Source of the DNA: Entoloma clypeatum
Taxonomy: Eukaryota; Basidiomycota; Agaricomycetes; Agaricales; Entolomataceae
DNA: 64,000 nt
Direction: 5' to 3'
Assembly: GCA_963565915.1 (NCBI GenBank)
Contig: OY751491.1
Span: forward strand, 3,224,001-3,288,000
Position numbers and translations under genes: made by a program. The notes beneath the pieces were generated by a model. That model saw only the letters and a list, made by a program, of their open reading frames with translations, made no database searches and was not told the DNA's origin. Below, piece after piece: positions 20,787-32,512 of this stretch. Position 1 is the first letter of the stretch; every line of letters starts with the position of its first letter.

Positions 20787-21585
20787 ATCGGGGGAAGGCG
20801 ACGATCCCGGGCCATTTAAGGCCGCATGGTCAGCAGAGCAACCAATCCGAGTCGCACACTTTGCCCAGTCCGCCCACCTCCGACATTCCTATTTTCGGCC
20901 TCTTCCCAGTTTCAAGACCTCGTGGTGCTACATAGCCCGGTCTTGGTATGAACAAGTAACTCGTAAGCCGACGGGGGTTCACGGGGGTTTGAACTGTACG
21001 TATCAACGTCCTAAAAAGCGAGAATCGTGTGACCGGACACGAACCTGCACAGGGTACTTCTGGAGAAGCAATTCACGACAATCGGTCATTCAGAGTTATT
21101 CATCGGCCAAATGTTTGACGGACCGCTCGGAGGAACCTGCCAGAAATCTGGGTAGAGCGAACGGCCAAATGTTTGTCAAGCAGATAGGGGGCTCATCACA
21201 CCGGAACCTATGATATGAGTGGCGAGAAATTTCGAGTGGGGCGACCAAGATATGAGCAGGGCGACGATCGTCATTTGATTGGTTCCTGAGGCCTGAGCAC
21301 TGTAGTGATAGAAACTCGTTCAAACGGTTGAGGTGGATGATATGCTCAGATCGATCCACTTTAGTTCAGATGGACAAATGCGATACTTACCAACCGCCGT
21401 ACGAAACTGTCGGTATCTTCTCCAGTCTGATAAGTACTGCTCGTGTGCCAGGCGACAAAAGAAATCGCCAGTTGAGATTGTTTGCCGGTGATAAGTTGCA
21501 AACAATTTGATTGCATTTTTGTGAAGCGAATATCGTACAGACACTGACGTTATAGCAATCCTTGGGACTCTGTCAAGTGGGAAAC
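20787..21585. other. Intergenic, no gene recognised
   Basis: Short frames only; no domain or signal peptide seen. It separates a gene 5' end from the 3' end of the Con-6 gene. Confidence 0.45.
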
Positions 21586-22247
21586 CTAAAGCGCGTCATG
21601 TTCCTTCAAAAATTCCCTAGCATGTTCTTTGGCTTCATGTGAGACGTTTGGATCTGTTATGATAATGTGAGCTTCACGACGTAGTATGATTGAACAACGA
21701 ACTATGCAAAGCAGCTTTATATCCCGCAAGGACCCGAGTCATGTGCTCCTTCGACTCCTTGGAGGCTTCCTCCTCGAATTCAGGGTACCCGTGGGCTGTA
21801 AGAATCTCCCGAGCATGCTGCTTAGCCTCCGGGGATGTATGTTCATCTACGTTCATCATTATTGTATGGCGCCCTGCGACGGAATGAAAGTAAGTGGGAC
21901 ACACTATGCAGAGTAGCCTTGTATCCACCTAATATGGCGGAACGTTGAGGGACATCGTAACATTGAGCAATCGAAACTCACCCAGCTGACGGCTCGACGG
22001 CTCGGCGCTCTGACCCTCGTTCTTTGAGGTGCCAGAGACATGTTTGGCGCTCTCAGTCTTCTCGAGCTCATGAAGACGCTCAGCTGCGTGCGCCTTGGCC
22101 TCTTCCGAAACATTGGGGTTTTTAATAGAGGCTTTTAGGCCAGCGGCGACGCGCTCGGGGTTCTTTGAATGTTGTTCTGTGGGAGGACGATATGAGCCGG
22201 CGGGAGGGCGCAAGACTGGTTAAAAACAAAGACCGACCGCTCGACAT
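21586..22247 (-). CDS. con-6: Conidiation-specific protein 6 (Con-6) family
   Basis: Exons 22238-22247, 21982-22176, 21905-21928, 21703-21846 and 21586-21653 sum to 441 nt, 146 residues. The protein is hydrophilic and carries three Con-6 repeats: VAAGLKASIKNPNVSEEAKA, GGYKATLHNEHTSPEAKQHA and LAGYKAALHNPNVSHEAKEH, each followed by AxExL-type text. Introns cut the second and third repeats at the same codon (LH|N). The start codon is in a 10-nt first exon (ATGTCGAGCG); the longer frame upstream of exon 2 has no ATG. In ascomycetes Con-6 is induced during conidiation; in basidiomycetes members are often stress- or spore-related. No signal peptide or membrane segment is seen. Confidence 0.88.
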
Positions 22248-22312
22248 CGTGTTTCACTATGCAGGAGTAGCGGTTTAAGAGGACGAATTGGAACGTTTTT
22301 GAATCCCCCGCG

Positions 22313-22321
22313 CTTTAAATA
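22313..22321 (-). promoter_or_regulatory. TATA-like box of the Con-6 gene
   Basis: TATTTAAAG on the minus strand, about 66 bp upstream of the ATG at 22247. Confidence 0.5.
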
Positions 22322-22715
22322 CCCCATCAGTGACGTTTGGAGTGAAACATCATACGTCATCATATCGTAGAGGCCACCTCCAGTGGAGAATGTTGATGAA
22401 CCTTGGCGGCAGCAGACTTCCGGGACGCCTTGTACGCCACTGCTGGTAGCACTCCAAGGCAAATTTGTTGAGATGAATCAATTTGACTTTGTCATTGTTG
22501 CATTCGCCGCTGGGAGGGATATGTCCATCTGTGCGGATTCTTCTTGTATGGGTCTTTTCGCTCGGAAGAGCCAGACAGGTGTAAATAAGGTGGTAGCGCC
22601 CCAGCGCTATAATTTTAGTACGTACATGAGGGCCATATTTTATAGAGATGCTGTGCACAAATATCCACTGCTGAAAGGAATCATAAAAGTGCACGAATGT
22701 CCCCTTTTCGTGCGT

Positions 22716-25011
22716 TCAGACTGGTGATAAACGAGCGTTCGGGTTCGGGGCTCTGCCAATCACTCGCCAAGGGAGCATAACTGGCCATAGGATGCGGTCC
22801 GAGCAGGTTTTCAAGTTTGGATAAATATGATGGATCTGGAGTCCAACGATAGCCCAGATAGTGACCAGAGTCAGCGGAATAGCGACAGCAAAGTAATGAA
22901 TGAGAGTCCCATTGACGTTGTTGCCGGCAAGTTGCTGTATGTTCATGCCGAAAATTCCCTATTAGACAAAGGGAAATCCAACATCATATGGATTGAGAAG
23001 AAGCAGACTTACGGCCACGAAGGATGCGGGAAAGAATATCATCGTAAGGTACGAGATTTGCTTCATCTAAAGAGCAGTCAGAAGGAAGAATAAACCCAGA
23101 AGAGAATGGTTATATACCACTGCCAGAACAAAGTATAGTTAGATGACATATGAGAGAGAGAGATGGAACCCACCTGCAGCATCCTGCACAGAGGCTTTCG
23201 CCATTTTATGCATTGCCTTGTTGTCGTCGATGGTAACGCTGCTAAAGGCCTGAAACGAATCCAGTTCAGGATGAAAATATTTCAGAGATAGCTCAATGCG
23301 GCTTACAAGGTCCATTACATTCTTTAGCCTCTGATCCTGCATGGATCTCTGCTTCTCAAGCCGCTCGATTGCGTTCAAGAGGTTTCCGCATTCCCTGCCG
23401 AGGAACTTCTCGCTTCTTTCTCGTATCTCATCTGATTCTAAATCCATAGCTGGGTTCTTTGTCTCCCGGACGAACTCGACGGCCTTGGTCATGTCTTTAA
23501 TGAGGGAAGAATGGTGCAATTCATGGGCGCGGATGACGTAAAGCTCCTGAGTGAGTTCTTTCTGATAGTCCTTGATGACTTGCGCCTCCTGAAGAAATGT
23601 CCATATGGCCCATGAACATGAGAGGATGAGCGGCCATGGACAGTACGTACCAACCAGAGGATGTGTGTATATAAAGCCTGTTGCGCCTCATCCCACGCGT
23701 ATAACGCGTGCCAAATGAAGGTGAGAAGCACAAAAGTGGGATCAGGCGAGGTTTGGAAAATCTTTTGCCAATATACGCTTCGACCTGTATGAACAGAGAC
23801 GTTCAGTACGATTCAAGTAGTGGAGCCGGCGCGATGATGACGCTGTTCTGCTGACGTCGGATGAGATGCACTGAAAGCAAATCGAGGGTCAATTGCGTTT
23901 TTGCTAAAGCACATGCGTATTCATCAAGATTGACAGATCATGGAGAGGGATGGAATATACTGGATTCGTTGTCTAACACAAGAGGGGCTTGTGTATCAAT
24001 TCCCTGTTTGACTTGAAGATGTCGAAAGCTAGTAACGAGGAACGGATACGGAGGTATTGGTTATACTGACTTGATGTCGAACCGGAGCCGCGTTGGCTAT
24101 CACTCGATACCTTGGATTCGGGATGACTGTCATCACTCGAGCCGAAGATTTTTTCCCCCAGGTTAGTTGCTCTGAGAAATTGTAGGGTAATTGTGATATC
24201 TGACTTGAGATTTAAAAAGGAGAAACCATGAAAGAACAAGGTCCCTTACGATCTCCCCGTTTTGGTTGCAGGTCTTCCTGGAACATAGAAGGAATCCAAT
24301 TCAAAGATGAAGACCAGAAGAACGGCTCAATAATGTATCTGATATATGGAAGAAGACAAAGGTTCAGAAATGGAGGAAAGTCCTGAACGAGATTGGATCA
24401 TACTTGGTTCCGAGCATCTGTAACACGGGTCCCGAAAGGTTCTCGATGAAGAGGGCTCGCACTCGGTTGTTTTCTGGCGGCTAAAAATGGCTGTGAATCA
24501 GATTGCGAAAGGGGGATCAAGGATTTGAATGAAGAAGCTGTTGCACCGTTGATCCCCCCATATCCAACCAAGCCTTCTCTGAACACTCTCCCGAGTCGGT
24601 GATCGTCATCCTCCGTGCATCCACAAATTGGCCTTTAGAATTCACATCAACCAGATACAAGTTGCTTGGGTCGCGATTGCCAATGACATGAGCAATTCTA
24701 CTGCGAACGATCTGGGGCGGAGTCCAGTTAGGAAAGAGTGATTGAGGATATTCAGTCCCGCGATTGTTGCACGACTGGTGGTCACAAGGCTCCAACTGCT
24801 CTTTGTGAAGTTCTAGAATCATCGGAAGTTGGAGGGACATTCGAAAAATCCTGGATGGAACACACCGTCGTCAATATCTGTCCAGGGCCATGGTGCCGAA
24901 GGTACTGCATGGCGATGCGGAGGAGCTGGAATTGCTTCGGTGATTCCTGAGGAAGGCTCGCATGTCGAAGGATCCTTTGATGCGAGAAGACCAGTTTCTA
25001 CGCAGGGGTGA
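22716..25011 (-). pseudogene. CorA-like family copy C, probably damaged
   Basis: Minus-strand family member with the same exon order as copies B and D. Recognisable exons end or start at 24866, 24547-24812, 24404-24480, 24250-24338, 24071-24199, 23961-24011, then an exon-7 equivalent near 23850-23900, and later 23118-23119 (2-nt exon TG), 23013-23066 and 22716-22958. Motifs kept: NWTPPQIVRSRIAHVIGN, VRALFIENLSGPVLQML, IIEPFFWSSSLNWIPS, FIWHALYAWDEAQQALY, MKQISYLTMIFFPASFVA and GIFGMNI. Two problems: exon 1 has no in-frame ATG (an in-frame TAA precedes it), and exon 7 breaks after HLIRRQQNSVIIAPAPLLES with a stop and no usable donor. The third cysteine of the N-terminal motif is Arg. An undetected alternative 5' exon cannot be excluded. 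Confidence 0.65.
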
Positions 25012-25372
25012 GACGATGGTGAGCCTCGAACGCGTAAAGTCAAGGCTTTTTATCCATTTCCAAGTGCAGTCGGCCTCGTTTGTCAAGCTAAGCAACCTTT
25101 TCCAATCATTGAGAGAATTTCAAGGGGAAACCTGGACGATAGTGGACATTGGCTGCATGTTTGTCATAAGGCCTTGGAAGCGCTGGTCCAAGCGCTTCGA
25201 CTAGCGCTGGAGGGTCATTTGTTATGATGCGTGCAACCGTGCAGACCGATGAGAAACTGACGAACGCGTGGACGGTGCATTGGATTTAACTGCGGGCTGC
25301 TGTGCAGAGAGGGTAATATCAGTCGACACAGAATGATATCAAAGGATTGTAACACGCGCAAAGAAACAGGCC

Positions 25373-27884
25373 ATGAGCGTTATGTATGAGGATGGTTCAG
25401 CGTCTAGTACACAGCCTTCACGAGTCTCAACGATCACCAGATTTATTCCACTTCGAGTACTCGCGATCGACATGAAACCTATGGAATCGCCAAAGAACGG
25501 TCTTCTTTATGGTTGCAGTGCCGAACTCGGCTGCTCTCTGTCAGCACCCGGACTCGTCGATGCAGGAGGAGGTGAAGACACAAGGCTTCCACGTTCTACG
25601 ACTCTTTCTTGCCTTGGCCTGGTGGCAACCGCTTCGTGGAGAGATCTGCCTGTCTCTGCTTGCAACATACCCAAGAGGACATCGTGGCTTCCTCTGTCCT
25701 CATGTGCCGCGAAAACCGAACAGACCTCATCGGGAGTATCTGCTACCACCATCCGTCCACCTCGTCCATTTTCGTGGGATCGCTGCCACTTGGGGTGCTA
25801 TGAACACTGCGTTAAAACCGGCGACTCGAATGAGCTTTGCCCCCCTTTGTTGGAACATAGTTCCCCATCACAAGCTTTCTTTATCCATCCCCTTGAGTGC
25901 GTGTCTTCTATATCAAAGGGTACTCAAGAAAACAAGTGGTATTTAACGTCGGGCGCGATGACGAGGACTTCTTCTACTTTCTCTGACAATTATAATGCGC
26001 GATCGATAGACTCTTACGGAATCGTAGGAACTCTGGGGCGAGGATCGTTTGGAAAAGTTGTCTTGGCTTATCTCAGAGACTCGGACAACAAGGAACTGTA
26101 TGCCTTGAAGGTTCTCAAGAAAACTTGTAGGCGCGATGCTCGAGCTGAACTTGCCTTGCTACGATCAATTGCACTGGAAAAGGACAACCACCACAGCCAC
26201 ATCGGCGCAGTATTTCTCCAAAGAATATTAAACGATTTTGAAGATGAGAACCGCGTGTATGCTGTCTTGGTAAGTTCCGCGGCACAGAATCAAACGCTTT
26301 CTGATTCCATGCGTTTCAAGGAATATCATCCCGTCACAATAGCCGATCCAGAAGTAGCATCTCGCTTTCTTTTCAGAACTAATGAGAATCCTAGATTAAC
26401 GCCCTCAGTTTCTCTTCCTCTGAAATTCACCGACTCCCCACGGCAATTCAGGACATGCAGTGAAACAATAACTTCTGTCCGTCTTCTCGCTGCTGAAATC
26501 TCACTGGGTCTGCTCTTTCTTCACTCTAAAGGCATTGTCCACCAAGACATCAAGCCTGCGAACGTTATGATATCGTCCATTGGCCATGTCGTAATCGGGG
26601 ACTTCGGTGCTGCCAACAAGCTGCCACTCGTCGATGAACACGGATACAAACAGATCATTCTAGAGCTCGATGATCTCATCACATTCACCCCTCTGTATGC
26701 AGCGCCAGAACTTTGTACGCGGAGGGTGGACGGGACGCTGGTCTATGATGAACGCTCTGATTGGTGGAGTCTTGGAGTGCTTCTCTATGAGCTCGTTTCG
26801 GGATCTGTTCCTTTCGGCACTGCAGCTGGCCTCGGAAGTATGCGACGAGAACGGAGGAGCGCCGGTGACCTTAGCCTTGCTTTTGGGAATCTGGAAAAAC
26901 TATCTTTGGCATTAGCAAAAGAGCAAGACAATCAATACCAAAATTTAGACGACTTCCTTCGTTCTGTAAGACATTTGCTCCTTTAAATCAACTCGATACT
27001 TATCCGTAAGATTGCTGCAGCTGCTGGTTTATAACCCTGATGACCGTTTATGTGGATTAAAAGTCAAGGATCACCCATTTTTCAGCCCAATCAGTGAGCT
27101 CTGGGTGGATGTTGCGGCTTTGAAATTCCCGCCATACACCAGTACCCCGATGCCCCAGGTCGACGTCGATAGTTCCTGGACTCTGGAGAGTGACATCTCT
27201 GCAGATGAGCTTGAAGCGACATCTTCAGCGCATATAGGTCACTCATCTGACGAAAGAAATATGCCTGTCCTACAGCCATCGAGGACCGAAATTGCTGTCG
27301 AGCCTAAATCCAGTTTACAATTGAGTGAAATGCGACCGTCACGGGGATATGGGACCAATCACCAAGATAACCTTCTTGGGTCTTCTGAGGGCAGTGTATT
27401 ATATCCGTTTCCTTCCTCTGCGTCAATATGGCTAGCTTGTGATACGTTTAGACTAGGAGCATCAGAAGAAGAAGTCCAGGATTCCGGTATCTATCTTCCC
27501 CAGCGAATTGGCAGGCCAATATCTACTCACTTGCAATATTACGACTTCCGCGATGATCTGGCGCCAACACTATTGTCGCCCTTCTCTTCGATTCCCGCCC
27601 TACAACAACAAAAGTATTCGCTGTCCCTCCTTCAGATACCCTCCACACCAAAACGTGTCTTACATTGTCTGGCAACCCCTACATCTTCAGATTGTATTCT
27701 GCCAGAGTTGATCACAATATCACTATTGGAAGCGATGGACGATCGGGATCGGAAGTGTGCAGTCTTTCAGGCTGGACAGACATCGCGGAAACTGAAGAAA
27801 GTGCGGGGTGCAGCTGCTATGCCACTGGCAGGGGGACTGAGGATGAAGATGCGTCGACTTTGGAAGAAATTACAATTGTGGTAA
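25373..27884 (+). CDS. AGC-like Ser/Thr protein kinase with HQD catalytic loop
   Basis: Exons 25373-26965 and 27021-27884; 818 residues as read. The kinase domain has LGRGSFGKVVLAYL at about residue 220, the lysine in YALKVLKK at about 249, the catalytic loop IVHQDIKPANVMI near 388-400, IGDFGAANK near 408, YAAPELC near 442 and SDWWSLGVLLYELVSGSVPF. The usual HRD is HQD, so it is a non-RD kinase. The second exon continues VYNPDDRLCGLKVKDHPFF and an AGC-type ALKFPPYTS tail, then a long Ser-rich region. A 51-nt in-frame stretch inside exon 1 (26271-26321, starting GTAAGT and ending CAAG) is probably a further intron, joining YAVL to EYHP. The N-terminal 190 residues look disordered and the true start may be the later ATG before MTRTSSTFS. 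Confidence 0.75.
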
Positions 27885-28071
27885 AGGCTCAGGGGCCCAT
27901 GTCATCAATCTGTGGATGTGCTGAATGACCGTCATGTATGTAACCCCATCTCGAGAAAACGGATCCCTGATTAAGTTTATAATACAGGGTATACCAGACG
28001 AATATACCACACAGAAAAGATGATAAAATACGTAGAGAATAAAAGTCAGAGCATACATATGTAACACGTTC

Positions 28072-29092
28072 TCAAAACATGGTTAAACTTGGAGTGGGCA
28101 ACCTGCGCCTGCCTTTCAAGACTGACTTGCCTGATACCCCTTTCGCATCAGAACCAACAAACATCTCGTTTGCGCTCGCAGCCCTTCGACTGCTCCCGTT
28201 GGCGCGCCCACCTATCCAATACCCTTCTCCCCCAACAAAGTCCACTCTCTTGTTTTCAACGAATTTATTAGACCGGTTCGAAAAAGCCTGATCGTGCAGA
28301 CCATAGCCACCCAGTACGGTCGTCCAGGCGGGGTCTATGCCCTTGGATGCTTCGATGTTACCTGACGTGGTGAGCCCGACATGGGCGACGTGTATGAAGG
28401 AGTTTCCAGTTGGAAGAGAAATCATTGAAGGCGAAATAGGCCCTTTTGTCCGTCGCCCATCATTGGGAGGTGTCTTGGCCCGTAACGTGAAGCTCAAGCT
28501 GCGATTCTTTCTCGTTCCGGGTCCTAATGAAATAAGTTTATCACATAGGCCGGTTTTATGAAAGAACGTACGAGGAGATATCTCGCCAATGACATTTTTG
28601 TAAAACGCACTGGCTTCATCGTCGTCTTCAAACAAAAAGCCAAACCTGCGGCTCTGTGTATATCATCAATAAACCTCGGTGGAGCACCTAGGCTCAGCTT
28701 CTGCTTACCATTCCTTGAAAAGCATGGAAGAACGGCCGATCGAGATCATATACGAACCCCGCCACAGGAAGCTTGAACACCCACACCGGCTTCAGAAACC
28801 CCGAGGTCGCATCAAGGAGGCGGAACCAATATTTGCTGACATCGAGCGATGTGGATTGGTTAACCGCTTGAGCCTGGCGGTGGCCGTCGTCGTTGTTTTT
28901 GCCAAAGATAAGAGTGCCCTTCAAACGTGAATAGGCCCATTCATGGGACCCGAACTGAGCATGGTATATGCGCACAGACGATGCTGTGGCAAGCACGGTG
29001 TAAGAATCCCGTGGTAGGCCCGGTATAACCACTCGATTGTGTTGCAAGTCCTTGAAAGCAGGGATAGTAGCAGCACGTTCGCGCTGTGACAT
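28072..29092 (-). CDS. WH1 (EVH1) plus CRIB domain protein, WASP-like N-terminal module
   Basis: Two exons, 28709-29092 and 28072-28653; 321 residues. Residues 1-150 read as a WH1 domain: LATASSVRIYHAQFGSHEWA, LKGTLIFGKNNDDG, YWFRLLDATSGFLKPVWVF, YDLDRPFFHAFQGM, RRFGFLFEDDDEASAFYKNV. A CRIB motif follows near residues 203-218 (ISLPTGNSFIHVAHVG), the Cdc42/Rac-binding consensus ISxPxxxFxHxxHVG. The order matches WASP/Las17-type actin regulators, but the WH2 and VCA parts that activate Arp2/3 are absent and the protein ends in a basic tail. It may act as a Cdc42 effector or competitor at cortical actin; that role is inferred. The intron (28654-28708) is GT-AG and rejoins the WH1 domain exactly. 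Confidence 0.82.
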
Positions 29093-30137
29093 GATAGATG
29101 ATCGTGGATGAGAGGCCGTAATCGGGAAAGCTGCTGTGGAGGGAGGAGAGCAAGGTGTTATCGGCGCAGGCCAACCACCAGGACCTGCTATTACCGTTGT
29201 GGAGGCTAGTGGAGAGGGATGACTGTGGGGAAAGAAGCAAACGCAAGTGATAAGCTTTCATGGATGGCTCGAAAGTATTCATCTTGCATCACGATTCCCT
29301 CATTCCTTGGCACGAGGTCAACACGACTAGCGGGGGATAGTCAAATACAGACTGAGTAGTGGTGCGATCGAACCCTGATGGAACTCATGTATCATAGTTA
29401 AGGCTCTTCCTCCGGGAGATGGTCTTCCTTTTCCAATTGACTCGAGTAGCGAGAATGTTGCCAGGGGGTCTCCAAAGGCAACATATACGAACCGCCTTGC
29501 GCTCGAATACGTTTGATGTGATGACATCAATATTAGGCGCTCGGAGCGAAGTAAATTTGCGTAGAAGAAGTCTGGAATCACCAATGACAGAATAAGCTCT
29601 AATGAACACTGGCGTGCTGTTTTGTAGACCTTGTGACCCCCTACCTCGTTAATGCGTAACTCAAGGTAACAGCATGGTTTCCGTGAACTCACTGCATGTA
29701 TGAGAGGTGCTGTGACCAGAGTGAGTTCACAATCATCGCACCAGTCTTGTCCATGGATCATGGGTATGAAGGAGCGTCAATATGAACCTGGGTTATATGC
29801 TGGTTAGTGAAAAATGACTGAAAAAAGGGTTAGACATGTGCTGACAAAAAGAACACTTACCACCACATTTTCCATTAACTTATTGAGGTTTTCCTTGGGG
29901 GTGGGTGGGTTTGTTCGGTCGAGAGAGAGAGAGAGAAAAAAATGCTCATTAATGAGAAGATTTGATACACAGGTGTGAAATGAAAGCATTGCCAGACGCA
30001 AAGAGGATGAGTAATACCGTACATTGCAGTGTTTGATTCTAATTCCATGAAAGGATCGGGAAAAGTGTCCCAGGGTCTGTAGCCGGGAGGCAATATGACA
30101 AGGGCGGGCGGCTGTTTGCGATAATTCGCAGTGTAGG
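29093..30137. other. Intergenic, no gene recognised
   Basis: Lies between the WH1-CRIB start and the carrier 3' end. Frames on the minus strand (29327-29761, 29875-30093) have no recognisable domain. A (GA)n tract sits near 29930. Confidence 0.4.
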
Positions 30138-31410
30138 TTATGCTGGCGGCCTTGAATTCAGATGGCGCATCAACATCTCGTATCTGGAACAGAGCGCATC
30201 ACATAGAGTCCTGAAGGAAATAAACAGCGCAAAAACCGACTCACGTCACCATCGTGACAGCACTGTTTGGCACAGTACGGAAGAGATTTATGGACAAGCC
30301 TCTATACAGACTGGTCCATCCCTCCTTCTGAATAAGTCTCTTGGTGGTATAAATAACACCTCTCCGAACATGCTGCTTAATCATCCCATCAGACGACATG
30401 TCGTCCGCCACAGGTCGTCTCTGTGTTTGCAGTCGGGTGCGAATGACTTCATGGGGATACGTTGCAACAGATGCCGTCATCTTCGAGATGGCGGAGCATA
30501 TGAGAATTGTTTGAGTGGGTAATGGGTGATCGAGATCGCTACCACTATCTGGAACACGGCAAAATTGATGGCGGGGGCAAGTTATAATGTAAAGAGGAGA
30601 CTCACGGATATGCGCCCACATCTTAAGGTATTCGTAAAGCGGAAATTGGACCGCTACATGGAAGATCCCAAGCAAACTTGGGACAAGGCCACGATAAAAC
30701 GCGCGTATACCCTCCGTTCTGTAGATCGTAAAAGCTGCGTCAAGGGTATGTCGGTATCTGATATCTTCATGGGTTTGGGTCTGAGCTATAGTCAGAGTGT
30801 CATTCATACAATAGAGCAAAGAACTGCACCTGAAACCGCGTCTTGATCACCCAAAGCGGATTAGTACATATTGTACTGGTAGCTCCAGCTGCCATGGCGG
30901 ATAGGAGGTGAAGCGACCACGGGTGTTCTCTCATGACGGGTTGGTATCCTTTCACTTGTGCAGCGGGGTATAAGCGTTCCCTCTTATCCAGTTGAACCTC
31001 GCGGGGTTCGCCAAAGTGGTTTTTAATGCCATCGTAAACCGCGAAGTATATGGCCCATGTTGGCAGGTAACCTAGAAGCGTCGGTCCAAGACCGCGATAG
31101 AGCCCACGGACACCGTTCTGTCTCAGAATGGTCTTGACAGTGTCTAATCGGATGATTGAGCAGAGAAAGGCGACATAATAGTTGGTCGCACGCACCAAGG
31201 ATGCCATGATATCCGCGCTGTCCCTGTATTGTTCGCTGGGCCTGCAACTTCGTTTTTACGACATCGAGAGGGCATGTAGCGATGCTGGCAACCAGGCCGC
31301 CTCCCGCGCCAGCTAGGAACAGTAAAATATAAGTTCCGAAGCGTAGGACGTATTTTGTTGTTGAACGCACCGATCATGCTGTTTGCTGACCATTTGGACC
31401 TTTTAACCAT
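30138..31410 (-). CDS. Mitochondrial carrier, NAD+/pyrimidine-nucleotide carrier type
   Basis: SLC25 inner-membrane carrier. Exons 31371-31410, 31196-31312, 30830-31143, 30606-30780, 30245-30548 and 30138-30183; 996 nt, 331 residues. Three repeats are visible through their signature motifs: CPLDVVKTKLQAQ, NPLWVIKTRFQTQ and YPHEVIRTRLQTQRR. Each is followed by a YRGL-type segment (GLYRGLGPTLLGYLP, AFYRGLVPSLLGIFHVAVQF, SLYRGLSINLFRTVPNSAV). Tryptophan in the second motif (PLWVIKTR) is typical of carriers for NAD+, pyrimidine nucleotides, FAD or folate (yeast Yia6/Yea6, Rim2, Flx1), and the HVAVQFPLYE text fits the NAD+ branch best. Substrate remains an inference. Duplicated at 38754-40026. Confidence 0.88.
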
Positions 31411-32512
31411 ATCTGCGCCCCGCCACCCGGCGGGGGTGTGAAGAGGAGTCGGCGGTTGGGATGGATGGGTGGGGAAAGGGGAGAGATAAGCGGAAGACGG
31501 AAAGGGTTTTCCCCTGATGACCGTCCCGGTTTCCGACGAAATGAGGATCTCATTTCACTTGGCGGTGCGTGTGCCGTTTATGTAGCTCGTCGCTTCCGTG
31601 GGCGTGCGAGTATCAAGCGCATACATATCCCGGAGAACAGGAAGATAGGAAACCCTCCCAAGCGTCATCGTAATTGCTTACTCGGTCGTTCTGAACAGAT
31701 AGCCGACATCCACAGACACGCGGGTGGAACGACTTCCAAAATACTCATTAATTAGGCCAGGATATAGCAGAGAACAGAGTATACATATAAACATGTGAAC
31801 AGATCACGCTACGACAGGGTTTTTGGTCACGACAAAATGCGGGAAATAACAAGCAAAACACGCGCAGAGACAGAGACTGCGAAGTCATTCATCAAGGACG
31901 TAGGACGGCCAATCTGCGGGACAAACTCACACCAATGTCGTCAAGTTGTTGGCCGCCTCCTTGTTCCGTAGCGGGTGTCCGTTTAACAGGGTGTTCAGCG
32001 CGTATATGAGGGCTCCCCATGCCAAGGATCTATCCATTGATGACAATCAAGTCAAAAGTACAGCACATGAGAGGTATCACTCACCGATTCCGTGTCATAA
32101 CGATGAGACCGGAAAGGAACATCCCCAAAGAGCCTGAGGCGTCTACATGATGAAATTGAGCTACGCCAAGAGGAGATTAATTGGGCCGTACCACTGGCCT
32201 CTCGGCGCCATATGTGAGGTAACACTTCCTTGACTTCGAGGGATGCATCGCGTGGGTCGTCATGCTGAGCCTTGGTGGACATTTCGATGGCACGGGTGGA
32301 GGAATATTCGCCTCGTCACGCGTCACATCTTCTGCTGTATCCCTCCACTGGTAAAAGTATCTAATTCTGGGGCAAGGCAAGACTATTCAATATCGATATA
32401 TGTTCGCGGCTATCGCTACATTGTGCATAAGTGATATGTATACAGATAAGGAGTCCAGGACCATTCAACATTCAATGTCATTACTTCTAATATCGAGACA
32501 AAAATATGGCGT
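31411..32512. other. Intergenic, no gene recognised
   Basis: Between the carrier promoter and the permease 3' end. A plus-strand frame at 31438-31755 is Arg/Gly-rich without motifs. Confidence 0.45.

Noticed and set aside
30526..30846. Plus-strand 106-codon frame within the carrier
   Set aside because: Opposite strand of carrier exons and an intron; no motif of its own.
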